A stretch of 64,000 nucleotides of DNA from Nostoc sp. WHI (GCF_015714725.1 NZ_WBKM01000374.1:1-64000); one strand, 5' to 3'; shown: positions 10,048 through 20,107, numbered from the stretch's first letter. The notes: a model not told the origin generated them from the letters alone. A program made the numbers and translations.

Positions 10048-11259
10048 ATGAACAACAGAGCAAACCAAAGGCATGAAAAACATAATGCAACACAATATTT
10101 CTATATATTCAATCGAATGTTGATTTTCATTGCAGAGATGTTGATATCGCGCAGCTTTGATGACGGACACACAATCCTGCGGTTGTTGCAAAATTTCCAA
10201 CCTACCAGACTTTTTTTGCCAAGGTTCAGACACTCATCTGTAAAAAACCAAGCTGCTCCTCTACCTGAAAATGAAGCAGAAAGGCTCAAAGCATTAGCGG
10301 ACTACAATATTCTGGATACCCTATCTGAACAAGCATTTGATGACCTGACTGCTCTTGCTGCTCACATTTGTAAGACTCCAATTGCTTTAATTAGCCTAAT
10401 CGATGCCGATCGCCAATGGTTTAAATCTAAGGTTGGACTAAAAGCTAGCGAAACACCCAGAGATTGGGCTTTTTGCGCTCATGCCATTCTTCAAACAGAA
10501 GATATATTGGTAGTTACCAACGCCATCAAAGACAATCGCTTTAATAAAAATCCCCTAGTAGAAAGTAACCCCAAAATTCGTTTTTATGCTGGCGTTCCAC
10601 TAGTTACACCCAATGGTTTTCCAATAGGAACGTTGTGTGTCATCGATACCATTCCTCGTCACCTAAGTTACCAGCAATTAAATGCACTGCGCCGCCTAAG
10701 TCGTCAGGCGATCGCTCAGATGGAACTCATTCAGGAAGTTCGCCACCGAAAACAATCAGAGATGGAAGGAAGGCAGTTATCGCTGACTGATGAACTAACA
10801 GGTTTGCATAATCGGCGTGGTTTCTTCTTACTGGCTGAACAACAGTTGAAAATTGCTCACCGCATGAAAGCTTTCTGCTGGGTTATATTCATTGATTTAG
10901 ATGGTCTAAAACAGATTAACGACACCCTTGGTCACGACATGGGAGATGCTTTGATTGTTGATGCGGCTCAATTACTCAAGCAAAGTTTTCGTAGCTCGGA
11001 TATTGTTGCTCGCCTGGGTGGAGATGAGTTCATTGTTTTTATCTCCAGCTACTTCAAAGATGCTGACAGCATAGAAGCGCGTCTGCAAGTAAATATCAAC
11101 AACTTCAATCAACAACCCAAGCGTATCTGTCAACTTTCGATGAGTATGGGGATAGAGCGTTACTCACCAGAAAGCAATATGTCACTAGAACAACTAATTG
11201 CCAGGTCTGACGAGTTAATGTATGCTCATAAGCGTCTCAAGCGGCAATCTATCGGCTAA
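10048..11259 (+). CDS. GAF-GGDEF diguanylate cyclase
   Basis: 403 residues. After an N-terminal stretch of about 75 residues comes a GAF domain (about 80-230, [18 protein letters not shown]) of the type common in cyanobacterial sensors, then a GGDEF domain (about 235-400). The active site GGDEF is intact at 324-328, and the RxxD inhibitory site (RSSD, 315-318) is present five residues before it, so product inhibition by c-di-GMP is expected. It should make c-di-GMP from two GTP. agggtgaa precedes ATG 10048; ATGs at 10117 and 10138 are possible later starts. A histidine kinase follows 135 bp downstream on the same strand. Confidence 0.88.
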   Translation: MNNRANQRHEKHNATQYFYIFNRMLIFIAEMLISRSFDDGHTILRLLQNFQPTRLFLPRFRHSSVKNQAAPLPENEAERLKALADYNILDTLSEQAFDDLTALAAHICKTPIALISLIDADRQWFKSKVGLKASETPRDWAFCAHAILQTEDILVVTNAIKDNRFNKNPLVESNPKIRFYAGVPLVTPNGFPIGTLCVIDTIPRHLSYQQLNALRRLSRQAIAQMELIQEVRHRKQSEMEGRQLSLTDELTGLHNRRGFFLLAEQQLKIAHRMKAFCWVIFIDLDGLKQINDTLGHDMGDALIVDAAQLLKQSFRSSDIVARLGGDEFIVFISSYFKDADSIEARLQVNINNFNQQPKRICQLSMSMGIERYSPESNMSLEQLIARSDELMYAHKRLKRQSIG

Positions 11260-11394
11260 ACCAAAACCGAATTTAGAGAACTAACAAGAATTTGACACTC
11301 TCAGGTCTAAAGACACCCTTGCTTTACGCTTACCGGAAAACTTGTAAAATGTTAGTCTATCAGTTACCTGTCTTTGTAAAAATCAGGGTGTCTA

Positions 11395-12753
11395 GTGTCA
11401 GAAGAATTCAGTTGCCAAATCTCACCGCCATTTTTGTCTGAGGGTAGCGATCGCGATCTCGGTTTAGATTCAACCCTCCAAGAACTACCAATGTACAACT
11501 TCCCGGTGGAAATTAACTGCACTGGTAGAGAAGTAGCTAATTTTTTGGAAAAATATCCCCTGCTACCAGGAGTAATTTTGGTAGAACAGGAAAAATTTAT
11601 TGGGATGATTTCACGGCGGCGACTGCTAGAATTTTTGATTCGCCCCTATGGACAAGAGTTATTTTTTCAGCAACCATTGGAGGTTCTTTACAGCTATGCA
11701 CGCATACCGATGTTGCTGCTTGCTGATACAACATCGATTTTAATTGCGATGCAACTTAGCTTAAAGCGATCGCCAGAATTATTAGCAGAACCAATCGTAG
11801 TACAAACGGCATCTGGTGCTTATAGATTGTTAGATGTTCAAGAGTTGAATATTATTTCTTGGCAAATTCGGGGAATCGATAATCTGGTGCGCTATGAACG
11901 CAGCCAAGCCCAAATGATTCAAAATGATAAAATGGCAAATCTAGGGCGTTTGGTAGACGGGGTAGCGCACGAAATTTTAGACCCAGTGGGTTTTATTTGG
12001 GGTAATATAATTTATGTTTCAAACTACAGCCAAGATTTACTCAAGCTGATAGCGGCTTATGAAAAAGAGTTACCAGCAGCTTCTCAGGCAATTAATCAGA
12101 TTAAAGAAGAGATTGAATTTGATTTTTTAGAGCAAGATTTGTCGCGATCGCTTGCTAGTATCCGCACCGGAGCCGAAAGATTAAAAAAACTCGTCACTAG
12201 TTTACAAAACTTCTGTCATATCGATGCAATTTATCCTAAACCAGTAGATTTACATGCTTGTATAGATAGCATTATTCTATTAATTAATAGCCGTCTTCAA
12301 GGAGAGATTGAAATCGTCAAATACTATGGACAATTACCCCCAGTATATTGCTTTATGGGGCAATTAAATCAGGTTTTGATGAATATTTTAAGCGAATCTG
12401 TGGATACTTTACTCAATGAAGCAGTGCGACAGCAGTTGTATCTAGAAGATACAAATACTGTTCAAAAACCCCGAATTGAGATTACTACAGAAGTAATTTC
12501 ACAAGAAGCAAACAACCCAGATGCACCAGATTCTCGCTGGGTTTTAATTCGCATTGCCGACAATAGCCCTGGAATGTCTGAGGAGTTGCAACAGCAAATT
12601 ATGGAGTCTTTTTCTCTGCAAACAAAGACTGGTAAAGAAACTAGTTTGGCTGTAAGTTATCGAATTATCACAGCCAGGCATGGTGGTAAATTAAATTTAC
12701 GTTCCCAACTAGGTTTAGGCACTGAATTTGAAATCTTGTTACCTTTGGTTTGA
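11395..12753 (+). CDS. Soluble sensor histidine kinase with CBS-like N-terminus
   Basis: 452 residues from GTG 11395. Residues about 35-150 resemble the CBS-like or effector-binding region in many cyanobacterial kinases (GVILVEQEKFIGMISRRRLL). A HisKA-type helix carries the H box GVAHEILDPV with His192. The ATPase domain has an N box (LNQVLMNIL), a G1 box DNSPGM, and an atypical G2 box GKETSLAVS where GxGLGL is usual. No membrane segment is seen, so it is cytoplasmic. No response regulator is adjacent; the GGDEF protein upstream is a possible functional partner. The altered G2 box may lower nucleotide affinity. Confidence 0.85.
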   Translation: MSEEFSCQISPPFLSEGSDRDLGLDSTLQELPMYNFPVEINCTGREVANFLEKYPLLPGVILVEQEKFIGMISRRRLLEFLIRPYGQELFFQQPLEVLYSYARIPMLLLADTTSILIAMQLSLKRSPELLAEPIVVQTASGAYRLLDVQELNIISWQIRGIDNLVRYERSQAQMIQNDKMANLGRLVDGVAHEILDPVGFIWGNIIYVSNYSQDLLKLIAAYEKELPAASQAINQIKEEIEFDFLEQDLSRSLASIRTGAERLKKLVTSLQNFCHIDAIYPKPVDLHACIDSIILLINSRLQGEIEIVKYYGQLPPVYCFMGQLNQVLMNILSESVDTLLNEAVRQQLYLEDTNTVQKPRIEITTEVISQEANNPDAPDSRWVLIRIADNSPGMSEELQQQIMESFSLQTKTGKETSLAVSYRIITARHGGKLNLRSQLGLGTEFEILLPLV

Positions 12754-12818
12754 TTAAACTCTACCTCCCAGCTTGTCTAATTGTAGTTTGGCGACATCCA
12801 ACATTGAGTGTTATGCCA

Positions 12819-13262
12819 CTACTGCAACCGCAAAGCGTAATGGTAAAACTCTTGATTCTTAATGTAATCTCGCGCTTCATAGAGTCTTTGCGCGGTTATG
12901 TTAGAAATTTGAGTAGCTAAAATTACTCGGACGGCTCCACTCTCTTTTGCGTATTCTTCCGCAACACTCATCAATAACTTTGCAATTCCCCTCCGGCGAT
13001 ACGACTCTTCCACATACAAATCGTTCAATATCCATACTCGTTTCATCGACACTGAAGAAAAGCTGGGATAAAGCTGAGTAAATCCAACTAATTCTCCATT
13101 GTCATTAGCTGCAAACACTACCGAGTCATTATTCTTGAAACGTTCTTTGAGAAACTCTTTGGCAGCTTCAAGGTTTGATGCCTGATTGTAAAAAGTACGA
13201 TACCGATCAAACAGTACTGAAACACTTTCAAGATGATTAATATTAGCTAAAAAAACTTCCAT
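12819..13262 (-). CDS. GNAT family N-acetyltransferase
   Basis: 147 residues from ATG 13262; a longer TTG frame starts at 13283. The GNAT core is clear: LNDLYVEESYRRRGIAKLLM supplies the acetyl-CoA pyrophosphate loop (RRRGIA, consensus Q/RxxGxG/A), followed by the C-terminal ATQISNITAQRLYEARDY motif. It transfers acetyl from acetyl-CoA to an amine; the substrate is not predictable. The stop lies 43 bp from the start side of the GH57 gene, which reads the same way, so the two may be cotranscribed. Confidence 0.85.
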   Translation of the reverse strand: MEVFLANINHLESVSVLFDRYRTFYNQASNLEAAKEFLKERFKNNDSVVFAANDNGELVGFTQLYPSFSSVSMKRVWILNDLYVEESYRRRGIAKLLMSVAEEYAKESGAVRVILATQISNITAQRLYEARDYIKNQEFYHYALRLQ

Positions 13263-13304
13263 CGCTTCTGGATAACTTACCAATTCAGTCCGAAATTTGG
13301 CAAT

Positions 13305-14864
13305 TTATTCTGGAGTAACTATTGTTGGGTTAGCAGTCATAGAGTTTGTATTTTGCAGCAAGCTTTCGCCACGTTGGTAAATTTCCCGCGCGTAATCAGT
13401 CCAAGCGCCTTGTCCCCAATAGCGAAAACAACTGGTTTGCAACAAAAGGTTATGCAATAAAAGATTACGGTACTCAGATGAGTCGGTGGAAAGTAAATTA
13501 TCAACTTTTTTATGAAATAAACTGCTTAGTTGATACATTGGAGAAATCACGTTTTCATATCCTTTTACCCAACTGATATGATTTGTCCACGAAGCTCCAT
13601 CCATGTGAAAATTAGAATTAATTTGCTTTAATTCTTGAATGGCATTCTCTACAGCTTCAGGTTGGCAATTGTCTGCTGAAACTCGCGCCCAAATCTGATG
13701 TTGTCCCACTGGCTGGCAAGTTGGATAGTCTTCAGGTTTGCATCCAGCAGCTTCGATTAATTCTAAATATTCTGTACCACATATCCCAACAACACCTGAT
13801 TTTCCTCCCCCATTATTGACCATATCCCACCAAGCTTGTTTGAAAGCGCTAGGAAATTCATTCATCATCACGCCGCCATTTTCACCATCTCCAATTTGGC
13901 TAACTATTGGTGGTACAAAAACACTCCCAATTTGTTGTTTGGATAATGTTTTAGCTTCATAGTAAGGCTGCATTTGGGCAACTAATTTAGTATCCGAACC
14001 TTGGGTTTTAATTAAGGCTGTAATGCTAATTGTTTCACCTTGGGAATTGCGAGCAATCAAACGATGTGGTAAATGTTTGTAGCTGAGAGATTTACCGCTA
14101 ATTGTTTCTACAGAATGTTCTTGAACGAGTAGCCAGCGATATCCACATTCTTTCAGCGCTTTCACAAATTCAAACAAAGCATCAGGGTGATTTGGTAGGT
14201 GCATTTCTGGGGGCGAAAATCCTTTGACTCGCGCTAATGCTTCCCAACCAAAAATTGCGGCAAAGTGATGTTGCCATGCGACAATATGCAATTTAATATC
14301 TGGTATGGGGGTGGAAGGAATAACTGCATGGCTCCACATTGTACCCAGCCACTCGACATAAGGTTGATAGGTGCGATCGCAAGTGATGCGTTTTAGGTTA
14401 TCGATAATATCATTGCGTCCCATTTGCCGCAGTCCCCACAAAAGATTACCTGAGTAATCCAACATCACACGCGGATTGCAACCTTGATTTACGAGTTCGG
14501 GGATCAAGTCTCCCATGCGGCTGTAACAATATGCAAAAGGATTTGCATTGTGGTTATCCCCAACATTTGGATGTTCAAACATATATTGCAGATTGCTGAT
14601 CAGTGTACCATCATGTCCAGCAGGTATAGTTGGCTGGTGCATGTGTAAGGCGATCGCAAACACAGCATTTACGTTTTCTAAGCGGATATTCGTTGTTGGT
14701 AAAAATACTGCTTTATCATGGTTAACTACAGAGATAACCTCTGTTTCCCAACCAGAAATATTCGGCAAGCCATCAATGATTTCGGGCAAAGTGGGGAGAG
14801 TAGTAGACAGTGAAAGCATTTCTGGTTGCTCCGAAACAAGGTATGTCTCATTATGCGATCGCAC
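13305..14864 (-). CDS. Glycoside hydrolase family 57 protein
   Basis: 519 residues. The N-terminal (beta/alpha)7-barrel signature HMHQP is at 74-78, and later blocks (MLDYSGNLLWGLRQMG, WLGTMWSHAVIP, LVQEHSV, GDGENGGVMMNEFP) fit GH57, a retaining family acting on alpha-glucans. The exact specificity (amylase, branching enzyme or other) cannot be assigned from the motifs alone. A cytoplasmic location is likely, as no signal peptide is visible. It precedes the GNAT gene in the same direction. Confidence 0.88.
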   Translation of the reverse strand: MRSHNETYLVSEQPEMLSLSTTLPTLPEIIDGLPNISGWETEVISVVNHDKAVFLPTTNIRLENVNAVFAIALHMHQPTIPAGHDGTLISNLQYMFEHPNVGDNHNANPFAYCYSRMGDLIPELVNQGCNPRVMLDYSGNLLWGLRQMGRNDIIDNLKRITCDRTYQPYVEWLGTMWSHAVIPSTPIPDIKLHIVAWQHHFAAIFGWEALARVKGFSPPEMHLPNHPDALFEFVKALKECGYRWLLVQEHSVETISGKSLSYKHLPHRLIARNSQGETISITALIKTQGSDTKLVAQMQPYYEAKTLSKQQIGSVFVPPIVSQIGDGENGGVMMNEFPSAFKQAWWDMVNNGGGKSGVVGICGTEYLELIEAAGCKPEDYPTCQPVGQHQIWARVSADNCQPEAVENAIQELKQINSNFHMDGASWTNHISWVKGYENVISPMYQLSSLFHKKVDNLLSTDSSEYRNLLLHNLLLQTSCFRYWGQGAWTDYAREIYQRGESLLQNTNSMTANPTIVTPE

Positions 14865-14904
14865 AGCAATTTTGGATCTGCAACTTTATTTATTGATGCA
14901 AACT

Positions 14905-14933
14905 GCGTAGGCGTAGCCCGCCGCAGGCATCGC
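14905..14933. repeat. 29-bp dispersed repeat, copy 1
   Basis: gcgtaggcgtagcccgccgc plus aggcatcgc. Close copies are at 24601-24629, 30423-30451 (inverted) and 35349-35377; degenerate ones lie near 24050, 24544 and 51510. It sits just upstream of the GH57 gene. Confidence 0.85.
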
Positions 14934-14986
14934 TTTGTAGTCACCTAAAATCTATGTAAGTTAGCAGTTCCCAAATCGCAAACCTC

Positions 14987-15039
14987 AGATTCCCGACTTC
15001 TTAGAGAAGTCGGGAATCTATTTGTTCACGAATGATTTA
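14987..15039. repeat. Hairpin-plus-tail repeat, copy 1
   Basis: agattcccgacttc (14987-15000) pairs perfectly with gaagtcgggaatct (15006-15019); a tail ttgttcacgaatgattta follows. The inverted, less perfect copy is at 16720-16773, so the pair brackets the SDR gene. It lies 33 bp beyond the SDR stop and may also end that transcript, although no T-tract is present. Confidence 0.75.
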
Positions 15040-15071
15040 GGATTGCTAAGATGTTAACGCTGAGATAATAA

Positions 15072-15947
15072 TTAAAGCGACTTGGCCTCACATTGATTTT
15101 TTCTGAAAAATAACAAATCGCCAGCACGCTGAATCTTAGCCAAAAAACTGAGTTTTTCTTCAGGCTGTTGTCTTCTTCGCGCTGGGGGAGCTGCTATTCG
15201 TAACATTAACTCTAGCAACCAAGGGGCGAGGCGTTGACACAACACAGCTAAATGACTTTGCCATCCGACTAAAATTTCTGGTGAGTCATTTTGCATTCCG
15301 GTGACGAGTGCTTTAGCCACTTGCTGGGGAGTCATCGGGATCACCCAGCGAAATAATTTGAAGTCGCGCACCATGTCTGTGTCGGTGAGGGAAGGCAATA
15401 ATGCAATCACTCGGATATTGTATTCAGCTAGTTCCCGGCGCAAAGCTTGGGTAAATCCCAAAATTGCAAACTTGGTAGCTGAGTAAGTCGCCATCGTCGG
15501 TGCAGCCACTTTCCCCATCAGACTTGATACATTTACAATTGTCCCTTGTCTTTGGCTGGCCATGCGTCGAGCGATCAAACTGGTGAGGTTGTACATCCCT
15601 AACAAGTTTACAGAGAGTTCTTCTTGAACTTGGGGCATTTTAGATTGCAGAAACGAGCTTTGGTATGCGACTCCCGCACAATTAACCAACAGGTGAATCT
15701 GTCCGTAATTGCGCCACAGTTGGGCAACAGCGATGTTCACTTCAATTGTCTGCGTCAAATCTAATGGCACGATCGCAGTTTTTGTGCCCATCGCCTCGAT
15801 TTCATTGGCTACCTCGACTAACTTTTTGCGATCGCGTGCTACCAATATCAGTCGCTTTATGCCTAGTTGTGCTAGTTCGAGGGCGATCGCTCGTCCAATA
15901 CCACGGGAAGCCCCTGTAATTAGGGCTACTTTACCTTGAATCTCCAT
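15072..15947 (-). CDS. Short-chain dehydrogenase/reductase
   Basis: 291 residues. ATG 15947 is chosen over an upstream ATG at 16007 because ggagg lies 8 bases before it and the protein then starts MEIQGKVALITGASRGIG, the usual SDR opening. Motifs present are TGASRGIG for nucleotide binding, VNCAG, and the catalytic YSATK with its upstream Ser in VNVSS. A C-terminal basic tail (APPARRRQQPEEK) follows. It is a classical SDR using NAD(P)H; the substrate is unknown. It stands alone between two inverted repeat copies. Confidence 0.9.
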   Translation of the reverse strand: MEIQGKVALITGASRGIGRAIALELAQLGIKRLILVARDRKKLVEVANEIEAMGTKTAIVPLDLTQTIEVNIAVAQLWRNYGQIHLLVNCAGVAYQSSFLQSKMPQVQEELSVNLLGMYNLTSLIARRMASQRQGTIVNVSSLMGKVAAPTMATYSATKFAILGFTQALRRELAEYNIRVIALLPSLTDTDMVRDFKLFRWVIPMTPQQVAKALVTGMQNDSPEILVGWQSHLAVLCQRLAPWLLELMLRIAAPPARRRQQPEEKLSFLAKIQRAGDLLFFRKNQCEAKSL

Positions 15948-16007
15948 TGGTTTTATCCTCCAAAATTTAAGTCTTACCAAACTCTTCGTTATTGCCGACA
16001 AACACAA

Positions 16008-16869
16008 ATCTTCAGTTACTTCCTTGCCGACACAAGGTAAGACAAATAATCAATCGCAATTGAAATCAAACTGAAACTGAGGCTTTAGCAACGAGATATT
16101 TCTTGGTTAATCTGCAATCCCTCATAATTGTCTATACGAGGCAGAAATTTCTCGTTTTTAACCTGTCAAAGCCCAATACATCGAACCGAATGCGTATAGC
16201 TCATAGATTTTATTTCTCCTATATCCGAGCTTCATCAGCATCGTTGTTATACACACGTTAGCAATTAAATCAAGGTATTGCAATATTCTTTAATAAGGAT
16301 TTCTTAATACTTCTTAACGACAAGCATATATATACAAAAGATTTTATTAAATAAGTTTTCATGAATACCTCAGTACAAATATTTGACTTTCTTGACAATT
16401 AGCTCCAATTTGATGAAATTATTATATCTAAGTGATAACTTAGATATAAAAAAGACATATAGAGTTTGAACTTATGGTTGTAATAGTTGGCTTTTCTGAT
16501 TCACTTGGAGATTAATATCAGTATATTTACTGTTGCGTTGAAAATAAATGTTTCTGATTTTTATTTTTTAAATAAGATAAGAAAGCTAAATTATTGTCTT
16601 GAATATAAATTACAATGGCATATTTATCTGCCAAAAGTTTAGTACAAATTGTAATCTGTTTGGGTTTAGCTTTGAGTTAATCAAAGGAATGCTTGAGACT
16701 TGCCTAATCTATAACGAACTTAAATCATTCGTGAACAACAAAATACCCAACTTCTTTAGGAAGTCAGGTATCTGAGCCGTAAGTCAATATAATTTATAGT
16801 TTAATATTCTACCTGAACTACACTCCGTGCATTTACGCAATTCGTAATTGTTACACTTACTTGATATTA
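16008..16869. other. AT-rich intergenic region with inverted repeat copy 2
   Basis: About 860 bp with no convincing gene. 16720-16773 is an inverted copy of the hairpin-plus-tail repeat at 14987-15039 (taaatcattcgtgaacaac then acccaacttctttaggaagt). Otherwise it is AT-rich with many stops in all frames. Confidence 0.65.
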
Positions 16870-18558
16870 CTAAGGAGGGGTAGCGGTAGGTTGAGGATTT
16901 GGTGGTTTTGTTGACTGAGGATTTGACCCATTCCAAACTTGATTTAACTGAACTGCCGACAACGACTGTAAGATACTAAGATTAAGTGGCTCTTTACTGA
17001 TGAATGTCCCATAGGATGGCTGTAAATAAGAGCGATATTCAGGACGGTTGAGGAGATGGGTTTCCAAAAAAGCTACACTCAGAGCTTTGAGATAGGAATA
17101 AACAGCAGCGCGATCGGGGCCTAGCAAAGCAGATGGCACAGGTAACACACTATTCTCAGGAGTAGATTCCGCGATCGCCGAAAAGTGGGTGGCGTTTTCG
17201 ATTAAGGCTAGGTACTTATTGGAGCCAGAAAGCCAGGTAAAGGGGCGAATTTGCTCAAATACGGGTGGGGCGAAAATATCTTGACTACCCGCCACCAACA
17301 TTACGGGAACTTTTATTTGACTAACTCCCCCCTGACCCAAAATTGAGCTGTCAACGGGATTAATCGCAATGATCGCCTTGATGCGATCGTCTTGGAGTTG
17401 GTAATTCCTTAGGGGTAACTCAGTTGCTTGACACTGCAAAAAGAGCGACAAATTAAAAAAGGAATTATTGGGATTACAGTCTTGGCGCAGTTGCTCAAAG
17501 TTAATTTTTGCTCCTGCTAGAGTCAAAACAGTGTAACCGCCAAAGGACTGACCGATCGCCCCAACTTGCTGAAAATTAAGTTTTCCTTGGAGGGTGGGAT
17601 CAGATTTTTCTAAACGTTCGAGTTCGTTGAGTAAATATTTGATGTCCAAAGGTCGGTTGATAAATTCCGCTGCATCTGGCGGCCCTGCCAAACCTGCAAA
17701 GTATAGCTGGATGCGTTCGGCATTACTACCAGGGTGTTCCAGAACAGCAACGGCAAAACCATAGGATGCTAGATGTTCAGCCAGGTAGACGAAAGTAGAG
17801 CGATCTGAGGCCAGTCCATGAGAAATTACAATCAGGGGAAAAGGCGGAGTTTTGAGTTCTGAGTTTTGAGTTGTAGGCAGATAGATATCTATCGGTAAAC
17901 GGCGATCGCGACGAATGTCATTTAACTCTAGGCTGGTTTTCTGCCAACGGAATTTTCCAGGCGATCGCAAATCTGGCTGTTGTGAGAAGTCAATTGTTGA
18001 ATTGGCTGCTTGAGCGATCGCTTCCTTTTGAATAAAAGCAACAACTTCATCCTTTTTTTCAAGCAATTGCGACAACTCTTCGACTATCCTTAACCCCTCT
18101 GTGAAATCCACCCGAATAGTATTGCTAGGAAATTTACGCAGCAAATTCACAACCGTTAAGCCCTCTTGATCAGCAGCAGCCAAAATCAAAGAGGCACGTA
18201 TGGCATAAAAGCCGTTATTTCGAGACTCAGTGAGAAGTAATTTTCCCAGCTGTTGCACTACCCGCTCGCCTATAGGTGAGTAAGTAATCTGAGATACCAA
18301 AGTAGGTGTGAGATTGAAACGCTGCTGGAGCAGATCCCGCAGTTGAGCGAGTTGTTGGGGAGTAGCACGGCTGGCATAAAAAGAAAAGTCTTCGTCAATT
18401 TTGCCTTCTTTAGCAAAAGTTTCCAGCGAGTCCACTGGCAAATAAAATTCGCCGAAGGGAGGATAAAAAAAGCTAATGCGCTCAGCTCCCAATCCGGGAG
18501 TAGCAGTTAAAAAAGTAGATAGCAAACCTAAACCCAGGTATCTCAAAAATTTTATCAT
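16870..18558 (-). CDS. Alpha/beta hydrolase with N-terminal DUF1400
   Basis: 562 residues. A signal peptide (about 1-25, ending GLGA) is followed by the DUF1400 domain (about 27-140), a cyanobacterial hallmark. The hydrolase domain has an oxyanion region VISHGLASD, the nucleophile elbow GQSFGG, an acid residue in VAGSQDIFAP and a late catalytic His in ENATHFSA, similar to platelet-activating-factor acetylhydrolase-like proteins. A Pro-rich tail ends the protein. It probably acts on esters or lipids in the periplasm. No operon partner is adjacent. Confidence 0.88.
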   Translation of the reverse strand: MIKFLRYLGLGLLSTFLTATPGLGAERISFFYPPFGEFYLPVDSLETFAKEGKIDEDFSFYASRATPQQLAQLRDLLQQRFNLTPTLVSQITYSPIGERVVQQLGKLLLTESRNNGFYAIRASLILAAADQEGLTVVNLLRKFPSNTIRVDFTEGLRIVEELSQLLEKKDEVVAFIQKEAIAQAANSTIDFSQQPDLRSPGKFRWQKTSLELNDIRRDRRLPIDIYLPTTQNSELKTPPFPLIVISHGLASDRSTFVYLAEHLASYGFAVAVLEHPGSNAERIQLYFAGLAGPPDAAEFINRPLDIKYLLNELERLEKSDPTLQGKLNFQQVGAIGQSFGGYTVLTLAGAKINFEQLRQDCNPNNSFFNLSLFLQCQATELPLRNYQLQDDRIKAIIAINPVDSSILGQGGVSQIKVPVMLVAGSQDIFAPPVFEQIRPFTWLSGSNKYLALIENATHFSAIAESTPENSVLPVPSALLGPDRAAVYSYLKALSVAFLETHLLNRPEYRSYLQPSYGTFISKEPLNLSILQSLSAVQLNQVWNGSNPQSTKPPNPQPTATPP

Positions 18559-18943
18559 CAGAAAAACCCACTGTTTAACCCTGCTAAATAAGTTTGGACG
18601 ACGAGGAAAGCGGGGCGGGATCTATAACCGCTTTCCTATTTAATTGGTTTAGATATATCAAACAGGCTATAAGCGTAAGAAAGCAAGTACTTACAGCCAT
18701 AGTTTTGCATATACGCAATAATCGGCACGGATGAAATTTCGGGATGTAGGGGCCTTCTTAAGTATTTCTAGAGTCTGCCTATCCCCAGCAAGCTTATTGT
18801 CTTAAATTATCAAAACACATAGGGACAGCCAAACAGCATCAGGAGCGCGATAATATATTTATATAGAGATCAAAGTGCCTCATATGTCCTTCCCTTCTTG
18901 CCCCTCTTGTGTTGTTGTCCTTAATCAACAACAGGAGCAAAAT
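18559..18943. other. Intergenic region with hairpin
   Basis: aggaaagcgg (18604-18613) and ccgctttcct (18628-18637) form a hairpin upstream of the DUF1400 gene. The rest shows no gene or known element. Confidence 0.55.
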
Positions 18944-19063
18944 ATGTCCCACCAAAACCAGTGCCAGGATGTGCCAGTTAACCACGACAAGAGTCCGGTT
19001 AAAAATTGTACTGTAGTTGAAAATGGTCGGGTTGTCGTTAAACCCTTACAACCACCAATATAA
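18944..19063 (+). CDS. Possible 39-residue peptide
   Basis: ATG 18944 follows a good ribosome site (aacaggagcaaaat). The product starts MSHQNQCQDVPVNHDKSP and ends VVVKPLQPPI, hydrophilic with two cysteines and no membrane segment. An in-frame ATG at 18875 would add 23 residues but lacks a clear site. It ends just before the convergent stop of the Kir gene. No family is recognised; it may be spurious. Confidence 0.4.
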   Translation: MSHQNQCQDVPVNHDKSPVKNCTVVENGRVVVKPLQPPI

Positions 19064-19090
19064 TAAAACTTCCGAGTAACTTTCAGGCAT

Positions 19091-20038
19091 TCAACCCCTT
19101 TCATCGTGAGGTAAGACATCATGGAAGTAGTTGTAGTCAATATAACGATGTCCATCTGGTGCGTGATGAATAATATCGACAAATCGATTATTCCACAAAA
19201 TTTCATTAGCACCATAGCTATGACGGGCATGGACGACCTGTGCGACCGTTTCATCAATGCCACTTAGAGAAATAATCAATATAGTATTCGTCTGGGTTAA
19301 CGATTCTGGTGTCATCCCATATAAAGGACTAAATTCATCAATAATATGTACAACTGACCAAGTTAGCGAAAAGTTAGGTGTTTGGTTTCTTAGCAGTTTG
19401 AGATCGTAGATCCGCCGCATGAACTGCCCTTCTACTGTCACTTCGTCACGCATTAAGTATACTCGCATCTGCGCCTCTAAAATCATGTTGCGGCGCTGAT
19501 TAGCAGCGCGAAGCATCAGAGTAGGCTTTGCATCATGAGGTGTAATCACTGCTACACGGCTAAACATCACACGGGCAGTTGGTCGGGAGAAACGGGCAAA
19601 TGCTAGTCCTGTCATTACAGCAATTCCTACCAAGCCAATCATCGCTTCAATCGTGACAATGATGTTGGCATAAGTTGTTTTAGGATACATCGCACCATAG
19701 CCGATGGATGCTAAGGTTTGGACGCTAAAGAAAAAAACATCTAAAAAAGAGCCAGGTCGGGCGTTGGCAATACAATCTCCTCCTACCCAGTAAGCTAGGG
19801 CAAATAGAGCATTAATAGTTACATAAAAAACACAAATCAATATCAGAAAGCCAGGCCAGGGAATCGTCAGCAGCAGATGGTAAGGATCGCGCCAGTAGGA
19901 ATACCATGCACCCATACCCTTAGTTTCAAGTTTTCCATCTCGAACTTGAATGTGAATAAGTGGGATCAAGCGCTGTCGTTGCTTCTTTAAAAGTCTCTTC
20001 AGTCTAAATCTCATCGGGGATAGCCAAAAGAACGACAA
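19091..20038 (-). CDS. Prokaryotic inward-rectifier K+ channel (KirBac type)
   Basis: 315 residues. A slide helix (YWRDPYHLLLTIPW, about 48-61), TM1 (about 62-84), pore helix and filter SIGYG at 111-115 (TLASIGYGAMYP), TM2 (about 124-148), and a C-terminal immunoglobulin-like cytoplasmic domain (about 155-305) match bacterial Kir channels. K+ passes through a tetramer. Ser replaces the usual Thr at the first filter position. The gene diverges from the MFS transporter with a 69-bp spacer that may hold both promoters. Confidence 0.92.
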   Translation of the reverse strand: MSFFWLSPMRFRLKRLLKKQRQRLIPLIHIQVRDGKLETKGMGAWYSYWRDPYHLLLTIPWPGFLILICVFYVTINALFALAYWVGGDCIANARPGSFLDVFFFSVQTLASIGYGAMYPKTTYANIIVTIEAMIGLVGIAVMTGLAFARFSRPTARVMFSRVAVITPHDAKPTLMLRAANQRRNMILEAQMRVYLMRDEVTVEGQFMRRIYDLKLLRNQTPNFSLTWSVVHIIDEFSPLYGMTPESLTQTNTILIISLSGIDETVAQVVHARHSYGANEILWNNRFVDIIHHAPDGHRYIDYNYFHDVLPHDERG

Positions 20039-20107
20039 GTAGTTAGTATGACTAGGGTTGAAAAATCCTGTTTTCAGGTAACAATCTGATAGCTCTATAT
20101 ATTACTG

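Noticed and set aside
15948-16007. Upstream start for the SDR
   Set aside because: The ggagg site lies before ATG 15947 and the SDR motif begins directly after it.
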